Below, in pieces: positions 23,873-36,300 of a DNA stretch of 64,000 nt. Made by a program: the position numbers and the translations under genes. The DNA lies in NCBI RefSeq assembly GCF_037975245.1, contig NC_092579.1, positions 18,684,678-18,748,677 of the forward strand, in the 5' to 3' direction. The notes below the pieces were generated by a model. That model was not told the DNA's origin and did no database searches. It was given only the letters and a program-made list of their open reading frames with translations. Position 1 is the first letter of the stretch, and each line of letters begins with the position of its first letter. This stretch comes from Apostichopus japonicus. Lineage: Eukaryota > Echinodermata > Holothuroidea > Aspidochirotida > Stichopodidae.

Positions 23873-26800
23873 TCATTTTTTCTTGACAGGTAGTTTGGCA
23901 AGTTCCGGCTGAAAAATGGGGGAAAAAAATTATATTAATGTTATACTAATTTTAGTGTGCCAAGTTTCATTTCTTCTTTTTCTTTGTTTTTCATGGCGAG
24001 GGGGAGGGGGAAGCGGAGGGGGGGTAGGGAAGTCCATTATCCTGTATTCTTCAAGTTTTGCATATATTAGCTAGATGGAATAAGGCTTTTTCACCTTGAA
24101 ATCATGGCCCCATAATTGAAGCACCTATAAAAGCTGGCTTTTAGTCTTATATGCTGAAGTACCAAAAAGAGAACTTACTGGGAGAATGGAGAAGGAACAA
24201 GTCAAGTCTTCAGTCACTATCATTATCCCTCCAGCATTGTCAAATTCCCCGCAGTAATTGGGGGCGCTGAAGAGAGTCACTAGTTTACGCTTTTGGAAAA
24301 ACTGGTATCCGTCTTCAACCACCTGAGAGTGAAAGGGAATGTAAAAATGTTACGATGTAGCCCTGCATGGTTGACATACTTTTTCATACTCTTTCACACT
24401 ATTCCAGACACTTTCGATGGTAATATGAGAATGAGGAGGATGGTAGACCGGATTGGGCCGGAGTACAGGAGGGGGAAGGAACCACAGAGGTGACTGGTCA
24501 ACTACTCAAACCACGGTAGGGGGAGAGAGAGTGCAGATGTTGTGAGGAGGCAGGGAAGTCAAGAGTGAAGTCAATACTACAAATTAACTCAGTCTTTCTT
24601 TTGTGTATTACCAGGACATTCTTGTGTAACATTTTGCAATGACATACCATTTTTTTAAATTATATTTCTCATCCTCTTAAGGTGTATAGAATTATTATTG
24701 TCCCCTTCAGGCAGGGCAGGGCCATTTTCTTACCTGGTGAGCTCTCACGATGAGACTGAGATCATTCTGTTTCAGGAAATGTCTGATGACATCGCCTCCG
24801 AATGTATAAGAAACGCCACGGTCATTCTCACCCCAACCAGTGATGTCCTGCAAGGGAAATATAAATGGAAGATTTAGAAACCGAGGCAGAAGAAGGGAGC
24901 AGAGGGGAAGTAAGGTGTCATTGAGGGAGCACATAGGATTGAGAGGCATTGGTGGGGGGGGGGGGGGTTGGCAACATTCTAAAGATAGTCAAAGGAAGCT
25001 GTCAGTCAATGCTTTTACCTGACCAATGGCATCAAATTTTGTCACTACAGGGTATCCAATTTACCTAGATGATAATAGGAAAGGACCAGTCAAGCTACAA
25101 CATGCAGAGACCACTGAGACCAGATTCAAAACTATATATACCATAAATAGCTAGCTTACAACTGAGTTCTGCATACAACAAATTCTGATTTTGTTTCCCC
25201 CTTTACTTTTCATTTTCAGAGTAGAAACTATCCTAAGTTGGTCGCCGACATGAATGGATGATCGCAAAACAACCACATACCAAAGGGTGTGATCATACTA
25301 GCTTAGATGTAATCATCTACAAAAATTATCAGACGATCTTTTGATGAAGAAAGGATGACAGAGACGGCGATGAATACTCACCTCATCTGGGTCAGACCAG
25401 AGCAGATCACAGACCAGTCCATGGTCCGGTATGTCCAGAGGTCGGTTTATGTGACGCAGCTGGTCGATGGAGGACAGGTCCGGGGACAGTCCACCATGCA
25501 TGCATAGGATTGTGCTTTCCACCACAGCCGCTGCAATGACAGGTAAGAGTTCATATAAAAATGGCATATCGTTTTTAATTAGCATTCATGAATGGTTTTT
25601 GGGGATGCCACAGGTCGTTTATCAGAAAAATTTGTGGGTGTGACTCAGATTCTGTTCATATGTTCTACACACAAAGATATATTGAGGGATGTCCAACGAA
25701 CAAGAAAGTTCATTCACAAGCGTTCATGTAAACCTTTCATCGTATGATTGTATACAGTACTACTCTTTTCAATCATGTCCAGGATTTATCCAAATGAAAA
25801 CCAACAACAGGTCTGTTAAACCCACACAACTTTGCCCAGTGAAAGTCTACATTTATTGAAAGTTAATCTAACTTTGCAGAGTGACGCTATAATCTTTCAT
25901 AAGAGTTTCACTAACAAATATGTTGAGAATAAAAAACATATTTTGTAACGATAATTTACCTATCGGCAAAGAATTGAAGGTATCAGTGAAGGTTTTCCAT
26001 AGTTTAATGTTGTACCTCCGTTTGCATTCATCGTAAAAGCCATAAATTCTGTGTGAAAGGAGAAAATCATGTAACAACATCAATGAAAACAGAGAAAGGA
26101 TACTGCGCTAAAAACTGTATGTTTAGAGATCGATGATTACACATATATTATAGTACTGTAAATAACTATGATTACAGTCATGTGTATGCGAATGATTACA
26201 GTACAGTGTAGTAATGATGTAATCATCATCAATGAGTACAGACATTTGTAATGATAATCACTGTGAATCATAAGTATGATTACTGCACATATAATAGTAC
26301 TGTATATAACTGTGACTGTGTTCATATGTGTGTTCATATAAATGTGTTCATACTCATTATACAGCCACTTATAACAATCACACAACCTTGCCTCGTGCTA
26401 AGTATAATCCTGTAATAATATGCAAGCTCTCAAAGTAGGGTGCACTGTAATCATTGGGGTACCGATTAGAGATTTCAGTTACCTTTCCATAACTGAAGAA
26501 ACACTTTTCCATTCCAGATTTTTATGAAACCTTGTCAGTGAATTAAGCCAGCTGAACTTCATAACATAGCCCCTGCTCATGCATATAATTACTATGCTCC
26601 AATGAACACATTCAGTTGACTTTGTTGCTATTAAATTAATGAATCACCACGTACTAATGTTGCCATAGGGGATGTTGCAGTGAAAGAGGCTGCCTGTGTT
26701 CGCAGCATAAATCATCTCGTCACCGAATGTGCTTGAAGGGAAAGTACTTTGTCAGTTTGTCGCATAGATCTCATGGCAGGTTTCTCTTAGTCTATCAAAA

Positions 26801-29800
26801 CAACCTCAACACTTAGCCAAGATCTATCAAACTCTCACTGCCGTGATCAATACATCGACGGCAGAGGATAGGTGGGTTAAGGAGGATAGGTAGGTTAAGG
26901 AGGATACAGTAGGTCGGTTAAAGGAAGATAGGTGGATTAAGGAGGATAGGGTTAAGGAGGGTAGGTGGGTTAAAGAGGGTAGGTGGGTTAAGAAGGGTAG
27001 GTGGGCTATGGAGGGTAGGTGGGTTAAGGAGGGTAGGTGGTTAAGGTGGATAGGTGGGTTACAAATGATAGGTGGTTAAGGTGGATAGGTGGGTTACAGT
27101 GTGTAGGTGGGTTAAGAAGGACAGGTCGGATCCCAAGGATAGGTGGGTTAAGGTGGATAAGCACTGGTACTGACAGTACAAACAGTTCCTACCATTTATC
27201 TGATAGAAACATGACATTCATACTGCTCATACTGTCAGTACAAGTGCTTTGAAGCATGACCTGTCCCAAAAGGGAGAGATGGACTATAGATGGTCATGAC
27301 AGGCAACCAGTTACTTCAACTTTGCATTATAGTTCACACATAGGGAACTGTCATTGGAATGAGATGTTCACTATAGACTTCAGGAGTAAACAAAACTTGA
27401 GACTGCTTTAACCCAGAACATGTGTTTCTCCTTGAAAAATGTACCAGTAGATGCCCACATTCTGTTATATCTCTCTCTTTCCTTGATTTTTTTCAATTTC
27501 GTGATAATTTCTTCTAGCTGGTAATGCTCCGGCATACACAAACTGCAAAATGACGACGCATATCGCGATGTCTGTATTTAAACTACGTCACATCAAAGTG
27601 AAAAATTATAACAAAACTGCAGATGCTCGATTGACAATAAAAAATGCTACAACAATTGAGCATGCTTCACATCACGGCAATAAATTTCCACATATATTAT
27701 TATAATTGTACTTTTCATTACTTATGCTCATTGCACTCACAGCACATGCAATTGTCAAGATCGATTGAAGAGCAAAGGTTACTTTTGACTTTCGTGTTAG
27801 CTTTTATAACTTAGACTCTTACATATAGGCAATATATGTAAGATCACACTTAGCTTGAAATGCCTGGCTGTCCTACTTAACTATCAATAAATCGAGTGGG
27901 AGGAAAAATAAAAGCAGCTGGCAATAGAAGTGTGCTCACCTGTTTATGCTTGCACATTCATGGTTTCCTCGAAGCATGAAAAAATTCTCCGGGTGTTTCA
28001 GCTTATAAGCCAGCATCAAGCAAATTGTCTCCAAGGATTGTTTGCCTCTGAAAATAGTAGATAGAGGGACCAAAATGTCGCTTTTAACGTCAGTCAAATG
28101 TCCAAAAACTTGAGGAATTATAGAATTGCTTTAGGAATATCATACCGCAAAATTTGTAGCGTACTTTTTCCTTTTTTATTTTTTTTTTATTTTATTTTAT
28201 TTTTTTTTTTATGCGGCGTGTTTAGTGTTACAAGTCTGGAAAGCTATAGCAACACTAAATTCAGTTCACCTCAAATTAAATCCAGTATAAAATTGCAAAC
28301 AATTTATGAACATTAACCTTACAAATAATAATTAAGAAAGGAAATGAAAAATTGATGAAGGTCATAGAACATCAAATGAAAGAAACATCAAAAGAAAAAT
28401 TTGAAACTGAAACTATTGCAAAAGACATTGCATGTTATTACATAATGTGACTGTAATTCATTGATTTTTTTATTTTTTTTATTTGCGTTCAACTCCTGCA
28501 CAACAAATTATGTTAAAAAGAAAGAAAAGTTTGTTTCATGACACCAACAGCTTCATTTCCTTTATCAGTAGTGCAAAGAATCTCGTAGCAGTTTAATTTC
28601 TTTGTGCTTTTTGTTATTAAATACGTACACATTTCAACACTCAAGAAAAGTGACAGCATGAATGTTTGAAAATACCAGAACTTGGAGTGCTTAATTTGTT
28701 AATTCTACAAAGGTAGATATAATACTTGGCATAAGGCTTTACCATTTCATGTTGTTCTCACAATCATACTGAACTGCAACTTTTGAATTAAGGATTTCAA
28801 GACATTTTTTATTCCCAATATCTCCAACTGCTCTACAATGTCAGAAAAGGTGGTCTTAAGTTTCAGTAGGCTCTCCACAGAAAGTGCAACTGCGGTTATC
28901 AATAAAAATTAATTTTACTAAGAAAACTACTTGTAGCTATGGTACAATGATAAACTTGTACTAAAAGTTTCTTATTTAAGTATCTATAAGCTACAAGAAA
29001 CAAAAATCCTACTCCAGTTTAAAGGGGTGCCTTTAAGAACTTTTGTCCCATTTTAAACACAATGTAGTGGCTCAATATAACCGGCTGATAACCAGCTGAC
29101 TTGATGGTTGCCTAGGCAATTGTAATGAATACCTAGATGGTACCCATGTATGTGGGATAGAATGCATAATCCCATTCAGTTTGTAAAAGGAAAGCTTGGA
29201 CAATTAAATTTAGCAATAAAAGCAGTATACGACAGAGGCTGTCTGCCAGACATGTCATACAAATCCCAAACATACAGTACAGCACATTTGAATTAAAACA
29301 CTTCTTGTACCAAACTACTTCATTATTAATCTTGATAAAGCTGTTGTGCCAATCTAATTCAACACCGGGGTTTCATAAGTGAGATCGCTCCACGCACAAC
29401 AGCAGTTGCGAATCAACTAATTTTTCACCTTCTTAGAAATATCATTTCCCTTAAAATTACGGCTGAAAAGAAAAACCTTACCAACGTTTTTAATGAACTT
29501 TTTATGAGCACTGATAGGGACAATGTTTGAATTTTTGAAGTTGACCTTCAGACCAAAAAATAGTTGCATCATCAGCATACATGAACATTTTGATGTTAAC
29601 ATTGCCCACTGGAATTCCGACAAAAATACGGACAGCCCACAATTTCAAAGCCAAAATTTCTGCACACAACACGAAAAGGTACTGCATGGGCTTAAGGGGC
29701 ATCCTTGGTGCATCCCCTTTTAACAGGGAAATAACCAGAGAAGACCCTCTGATTCATAACACAAGCCATACTGTTTGCATCAAAGGTCTTAACCCAATGT

Positions 29801-31574
29801 TATAATGCTATATAGCCAATTCTTCTGTCATATCCAGCTTTCATCTACGACAGTAATGATAGAATTAACAGTTGCTCCCGGACCCTAACGCCCAAATTTA
29901 AAAAAAAAGCCTTATAATACTACACAATGATTTGCAAAACTGCAATTCTGCCCTAAATTAATAGTTCTAAGCAAGACACTAATGTGTAGTATGTACATTA
30001 CAGTTCACTGCAATATTTACTGTCGTGCATTGTCAAGAGACATTTATTCATAAAACTTGGATAGCAACTTCCAGTCATTTCTATACAAAGAGAGTAATAT
30101 TGAACCATGTTTCCACAATTGCTATTCTAATTATAGAACAGATCAATAAAACAAAAGGAGATTCTTAATCAGCAGTTAATTTACAACCAATCGTTAAAAT
30201 AGTTGTCCTTTACTTACATGAAAATGAAATTAAAGTTCTAATCATAAACAAATTCTTAGATCTTTGTGTAATTCAGCTTTTAGCTTTGTCACCCTCGATG
30301 ACTACGAGCAAACTCACCTGTCGACATAGTCGCCAAGAAAGAGGTAATTTGCCTCCGGAGGAAAGCGACACTTTTCAAAGTGTCGTATCAAGTCTTGGTA
30401 TTGGCCATGGATGTCTCCTACGATATTCACGGGAGCTTTGAGCTCCACCAGCATCGGCTCCTCCAGAAACTGCTTCCTAGACAGTTGGCATAGCTGCCTG
30501 ATCTGACTTTCCGGTAGCTGAACCTAATTATGGATTTATTGAAACAACTTGATCTGACACATACTAAGACATGACAAAATTGGTGCATGTTTCTAGGTTT
30601 TACATTATTACTAAACATATGAAATTCAACCATGGCCCCGTAAGGTCTCCCAGGTGACTTTCTTAGATTTAGATGACACTCCATTAGCATGATATACTTC
30701 ATCCACAATGGATGTATACATGTGTGCAAATCAAACTTCCGCTCCATACTATGTGTCATTTGCCAACACCTTTGGCACTCTGTAAACTAGGTAACCCCCT
30801 CCTTCTTTCCACTTTGGGATCAAAAATTCATTTTTGTGAAATATTCTGAATTTTGAGAGATCTTAATAACTGGGTCTTCTAAAGTATCTTAAATTGCTTT
30901 TCAAAGAAACATTCTACTGAAAGTTAGTTTAGACAATAACACACATCATCATCACATGTAGGCTCTACCCGAGGCACTGCATCTGGCCTAACCAGGGTTC
31001 ATTGCAACTGCTGAGGCTATATCTATAGTACACAAAATAACTTAGGTCTGCAACATTTTGGACAAAAACAAAACCTTTATGATACTTTTCCAAACATTGT
31101 ACACATGAAACGGGAATGTATCTAGTGAGGAAAGATACAGGTTATGAATGTTGCTGTAGCAAGCTACAGTATGCTAAATGAAGACAAAGCTATAATTTGC
31201 ACAAAAAAAAGATACCACAAGTCAAAATGAATGGTTTTAGGAAAACGTTGATTGAATTAACTGTACTGCAGTAATAACTTTTTTTTTCTTCAGTTTTATC
31301 ATTGCCAAGTCAGTTTTCAGTTGTGGATGAACTTACAAAAGTGAGAGCCAAATAGGTCTTCAAACGAACAGTTCTAAACTTTATGACCAAATTTACATAT
31401 CGAGCGGTATTAAAAGTTTGCATGAATGCAATCAAATTGATGGGTATAGAACATAGAAGATATACACATTAGTTACTAAGCACTATAGGTATAGTAGTCA
31501 TCCATTACCTGCTTTCCTCCAGAACTAAGGAGCTGCTCAATTATTCTGTCCAAATTAATTTCTGGTTGATTCAT
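23873..31574 (-). CDS. PPP1C: Protein phosphatase 1 catalytic subunit-like Ser/Thr phosphatase
   Basis: Metal-dependent PPP-family Ser/Thr phosphatase, predicted 303 aa. Minus-strand coding exons: 31574-31509, 30523-30318, 28047-27940, 26048-25960, 25530-25382, 24847-24734, 24322-24179, 23908-23873. All are GT-AG and phases match. The ATG (31572-31574) follows an in-frame TGA 45 bases upstream. Catalytic residues are all present: GDIHG (D59, H61), GDYVDRG (D87), RGNHE (N119, H120), MHGG (H168), RAHQ (H243), [11 protein letters not shown] (Y267). The PP1-specific RVxF-docking surface is retained (YQFFQKR, TCSFSIL). It differs from canonical PP1 (~330 aa) at many otherwise constant sites (GGVST-to-SYTFGG type changes, MHGG for CHGG). 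Its tail is short and basic, [11 protein letters not shown], without the TPPR CDK site. It is thus PP1 rather than PP2A/PP4/PP6, but a divergent paralogue; which vertebrate isoform it matches cannot be said. Confidence 0.92.
26860..27150. repeat. GGATAGGTGGGTTAAGGA minisatellite in phosphatase intron
   Basis: About 14 imperfect units of 18-22 bp (GGATAGGTGGGTTAAGGAGG and variants) lie between coding exons 28047-27940 and 26048-25960. AT-rich low-complexity sequence with stacked ATGATTACA words precedes it at 26130-26360. Confidence 0.9.
28780..29770 (-). mobile_element. L1/Tx1-like LINE remnant, ORF2 3' half
   Basis: On the minus strand, 29700-29500 reads as reverse transcriptase domain 5 context: [16 protein letters not shown] followed by [12 protein letters not shown] (YADD catalytic box). 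Further along, near 28900-28830, the frame gives [14 protein letters not shown] and HC, the cysteine/histidine motif found at the end of L1/Tx1-type ORF2. Stops and frameshifts interrupt it throughout. It lies in a phosphatase intron in the same transcriptional sense as the host gene. Confidence 0.7.
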
Positions 31575-31630
31575 GGCCAATTCCAAGTATGAGAATATTG
31601 CAAGTCTGTCAAATGATCAACTATGAGATC
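31575..31630 (-). other. PPP1C: 5' UTR part of the phosphatase first coding exon
   Basis: On the minus strand a strong acceptor (TTTTTCTTTTATGTAG) precedes 31630. The exon then runs 56 untranslated bases to the ATG, with an in-frame TGA. The gene therefore probably has at least one upstream non-coding exon. Confidence 0.6.
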
Positions 31631-32999
31631 CTACATAAAAGAAAAAGGATATAAGTACTTCTACATATTGAGTGTAACGCTGTTGATAGAAAAAGCACTA
31701 TTTGTGTTCCCAGTTTTAAATCCAACAGAAATTAGGATCTCTTGACATGCTGTTCAAAACCACTTTTGTGTTATATAGTGATCAGCTGGGTCTTCTGTAG
31801 ATGAATCTATATGGTTAGTACTAAGTAAGGCACAACATACAGTATGGTAGTATATACAATTATCTTGTGTTCCCTAAATTTGGGTACTGTATAATATGTA
31901 TATGGCTGCACTGACAAATCTACAGTTGTTTTTTGGAGTGCAAGTTTTGCCTCAATCATCTAAAACAGTACAATTTATACCTGTGAACAAGAAACTTGGT
32001 CAACTTTCCTAATTTGTAGCACTTTCATGAAATATTTTAACCAATGAAAGGATTAATACGGCAAACTTAAATGCATGTGCAAATTAAGGTCAATTTGCCT
32101 TGCTTATAGTAACAGGCCCTAGGCCCTAAATCAGGACTTTCACATTACAAGCACAATCTGATCAATCTCCTATTTTGTTAAGTCTTTTTATGACTTTACT
32201 GGAGACTTCCTTTCCTATACAATTGGCGATAAAACACATAAATAAATGAAAATAACTGTGACCAAATCATGTATTATAAAAGGATAAAACTACATCACAA
32301 AGCTTACTACAAAAAGAACACATATGGGTTAGTGTAGCAGTAAGGTTGAGAAATATAGACCGAGTATTATATGTGGAAATTGTCTACATTAGATAAAATA
32401 TATATACTACTTGCAAATGACTGTAGAAAGAGCACAGCCTATGCCACAGACTGTAGTAGAACTAGAAGTAGGAGTAGTGCTAGAAGGCTATGTCTGCACA
32501 CAGCACACCCACTGTAAGAACAACTCTATTCGCCCCCTTCAACAACATAACCAAGACGCAGAACAAGCTCGTTGAGAGATATCAGTTTGACATTAGATCT
32601 AAGTTACGGACTATATTATGAGAAAAATTTTATACCTGAAAAAGACAGTGAGGTTATCTTGCCTAGCCTAGGAACTTCATGGGAACTAACTCGAAATGAA
32701 GAACAAGTTGTGGTCCGTGGCTACTGCTACACCGTTCATGATCTATTGATATTTGTATACTATATGTACTACTGCTACCACTACGCATACTTCTGTACTG
32801 TCTAAAGTAGTTATAAAACGAACACTTTCTGTATGGAGAGCCATCGTTTAGTATTCCCTATTGAATTTACGCGCATCGGACATATTATTACATATATACA
32901 TTCAGTTGTACACTAAAGGGTACTGCTACAGATGTAAATACGCTGGGATGTACTCCTATTTACTACAGTACTTAAGCCATAGTGTGTGCTGGATACGGA

Positions 33000-33300
33000 A
33001 GTACGCGTTGAAGCCACATAAGCTTGTATGCTTTCGACTTGGATGTAAACATTCTGAGATACGAAGTCATACAGTACACGAGGTTTGGAGTCATTTCTAG
33101 TCCAGCTCACCTGAAACCTGGTAATGGGATCATATTCGGAGGGGATCGTACCTGGAGTTTACGGTCACGAAAGTAAGTCACAATCTCTGAATATCGTGGG
33201 GTCAGTAGGGTCGACACTAACTCGGGAAGATGAACAACTAAGCGATTTCTCCGCGCACCCTGTTGACTAACGTTAGTTAACCATGTGAGACGAATACATA
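33000..33300. promoter_or_regulatory. Candidate divergent start region of phosphatase and REXO5 genes
   Basis: A minus-strand donor CAG|GTGAGC at 33111/33110 could end the non-coding first exon of the phosphatase gene. The plus-strand first coding exon of REXO5 begins at 33124. If both are real, the 5' ends overlap head to head here. No TATA box or other core element is convincing. The region 31650-33000 has no other recognisable feature. Confidence 0.35.
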
Positions 33301-36300
33301 CAATACATACATACTGTAGGCCTAAAACAGTATCAGCAAGTTCATGCTAATCAGTAACAAACCTTCGCCCAAAGTGGTCATTGTCACTGGTCACCAAAGA
33401 TTCATAGCTCACCGAGCAATTTGTCTTATTAGACTCTAGTCGTGAATGTGTTTGTAAGTTACGCTACTTTAGGGATGTTGTATTTAGATCGCCACTGTTA
33501 AGGCTAGACATGTGTAGAGACCCTATAGTAGGATCTCTAGACATGTGTTAACTGTTATCAAGTTGAGGTTACCCCTCAGTCTCAGCCTCCAATGTGGACT
33601 TCAACCAAGTTCTATTTTTTATGCAGTCGTGTGCCATGTTAACACAAATTTTCAAATAAAACAGATGGCATTGAACATCGGAAGGGACCTGCCATTTATG
33701 TGAGGTGGCATGAAGAATTTACATTTGATAGATCACTGATTGTGGAAACTGAAACATTTGTTGATCATTTCAGCTCATGTCACATGCATTGAACTTTGTT
33801 AGAATATCCTCACTACCGTACAGATGTGCAGTTCAACTGGAAGTGCTGTCAAATGTTGTGACATTAATGATGATTGTTGTTTACTAAATTGCCTTTTCAG
33901 CATTTTCTTACATGGTGGAAGGCAGACAAACATTCAGATTGGTGGCTCATATACTTTGCATATTTGTACATGTGTTATTTTTGTTGGTGCTTGAATAAAT
34001 GATGGAAATTCAAAGTCATTTATCATGGTCAACCAACTCAAAAACATATTTAGACAAGGGCTATTTGTAAACAACTACTCTCTCACAATCTAATGCTTGA
34101 ATTTTTTACCTTACATGAAAATGTTTGTAATAATTGTATGCATAATTTTTCTTGTTTCTTAGATGGCACTGGGTTGAATTCCAAACTTAAGTCCCATCAT
34201 CAGGGAGATCAAGTCAGAAGGAAGGTAATGTTATTAAGTTTCTCAACTATGACTGAATTTACTGAAACAACTTTTGTATGGTGGTGAAGATTACAGCTGT
34301 GCATGTCACCAATTTAGAATTCTGATGTCAATGTTTGATTTAATTGTTAGATATTTTTTAATTAGCCAGAGAATTCATCTATTAATGGTATATTTGCTGG
34401 AAAAACCATAAAATGGGTCACTGTTAAAGGTCACAAACTTAACTCTTCCTTTATCTGATACCTGCATGGGCATGCAGTCTTATACACAAGAAGTTTAAAA
34501 TTGGATCTTTGTAAGTGTTTGCATACATTTAAAGATACAGTCAAATATGTGTTTAAAATGAATATTCCGCTTAATTTGTGACTGATCTGTTAGTCAGATT
34601 ATGGAGTACGATAAATCCCCCTCATAGATCCTTGTTTCCCAATTGGCCCACCTCTCCCCTCCATCCACCACCCCTTCATGGAGCTGAGAGCAATGTAGCA
34701 GCTCCCCTTTAAACCTCCTAAGTACTCCAAGAGGTCTTCTAGTACTTGGACAAGAATATGTCACCTGTTGACTCATATAATACCTGTATACTGGATAACT
34801 CTGAATACTGATAACTCTGAAACTTCTAAATATTGGACAATTTGTGTTGTTTGTGCACTCAGATTTTGGGGGCCCACTCTGAAGAGCAAAAAGTTACTGT
34901 AGATATTGTGATATAAACTTGAATAGAGAACAGAAACAACATATTGGGACACAACCCATGAGGGGGGGGGGGGGGAGCTGAGGAGGAGTAGACATGCTCT
35001 TTGCATTTACTGGTAATTTGTAAGAACATAATTTTCTAAATATGTTTGAAATATCTTACTCTATTTTTTTTTCTTTTCTTCTTCTTCAGGACATTCCTAG
35101 GATCTTTCTAAATTGCTTCAAGAATCACACACAACATGTTGTACAAAAAGGACAGTGCAGATGTAAGAAAACATACTCTAGGGTACCTCTGGAGGAGATT
35201 CGAAATCTGCTGCACCTGTCCTTGCTGGGAAAACAATCTCAGTGTAAACCACGGTGAGGGAAAAAACATATAATGCGGCTTAATGCCTCATTTCAAATTT
35301 GCATATTAATTTTGTAAAAGAGAGTGCTTCTTTTTCAAACCATTTTAGATTTTAAGGTCTCTATAGTTCAAATATATCAGAAATAGAAGTGTTCACCATT
35401 CAGTTAGTACTGCAAACATGTGGCCTAGGGAATGATGAATGTGGTATATCATGCAGGCAAATGCTATGCAAAGGTGGCAAAGTATAACACAATCTCAAAT
35501 TTGTCTAGCAGTTCGTGTGTACAGAATCAAGTCATTTTCAGTACTGTATGAGTTCTAAACAAAAATTAATAAACCCAAAACTACTTGTACAGGAGTTGTG
35601 AATACTTAATCATTCCATGTGTAAATAAACCTTGTTGTACACTGAACGGTTGAACCTTGCCATATATTTAGGGCAAAGAAAATCAGGAACATCTGAGTGA
35701 TAGTCAGTTTGATACTCATAATCAGGCTTGTTGAGGGGGGTCGCAGGTTGGGTAACAGACCAGGCCCCGGGGTGAATTAGGGGGTCCGGGGAAAGACATC
35801 ACAGTGTCAAGACATGTCTGTCAACAATTTGTATATGTGTAAAAGTAAGTGTGCCTGACGTTTCGACTCCTAGCAGGTTCTTCTTCAGAAGCTGATTTAC
35901 TGAATATACACAGGTTCTATAGTGATAAGCAGTTTGCTATCAGTTTTTGTTTTATTTTAACAATTTGCATAATAGGATGAATTGATTGTCTGATTCCTTT
36001 CTTCTTTGCTATTTAAGATGGTGCACTCTTCGACGAGCACAAGAGATTTCCAAAGTCCTGGTTGTTGTCATGCATGGCGTCTCCAGCAGCTGCTACAGAA
36101 GCCACAAGGACTGCTTTGTGAAGTTAACTGAAATATCCAAAGTAGTGAGTATTTCCTCCTTTGGGGTTCTTACAAGAAAAGAAATGCAAGTTTGAACATG
36201 TAATTGATTTCATTGTCTTAAAACAGAATGCCATATACGATGAATGACATTAGTTATAGGTGATAGGGCTCGAAACATGTAGTAACGAAACAGAGAGCAG

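Noticed and set aside
35732-35805. GC-rich scraps here and at 39165, 40690, 42895 and 46330 as one MITE family
   Set aside because: They share CTGGGTCACAGGCCTAAA-like words in part, but no complete ends or target duplications could be defined.
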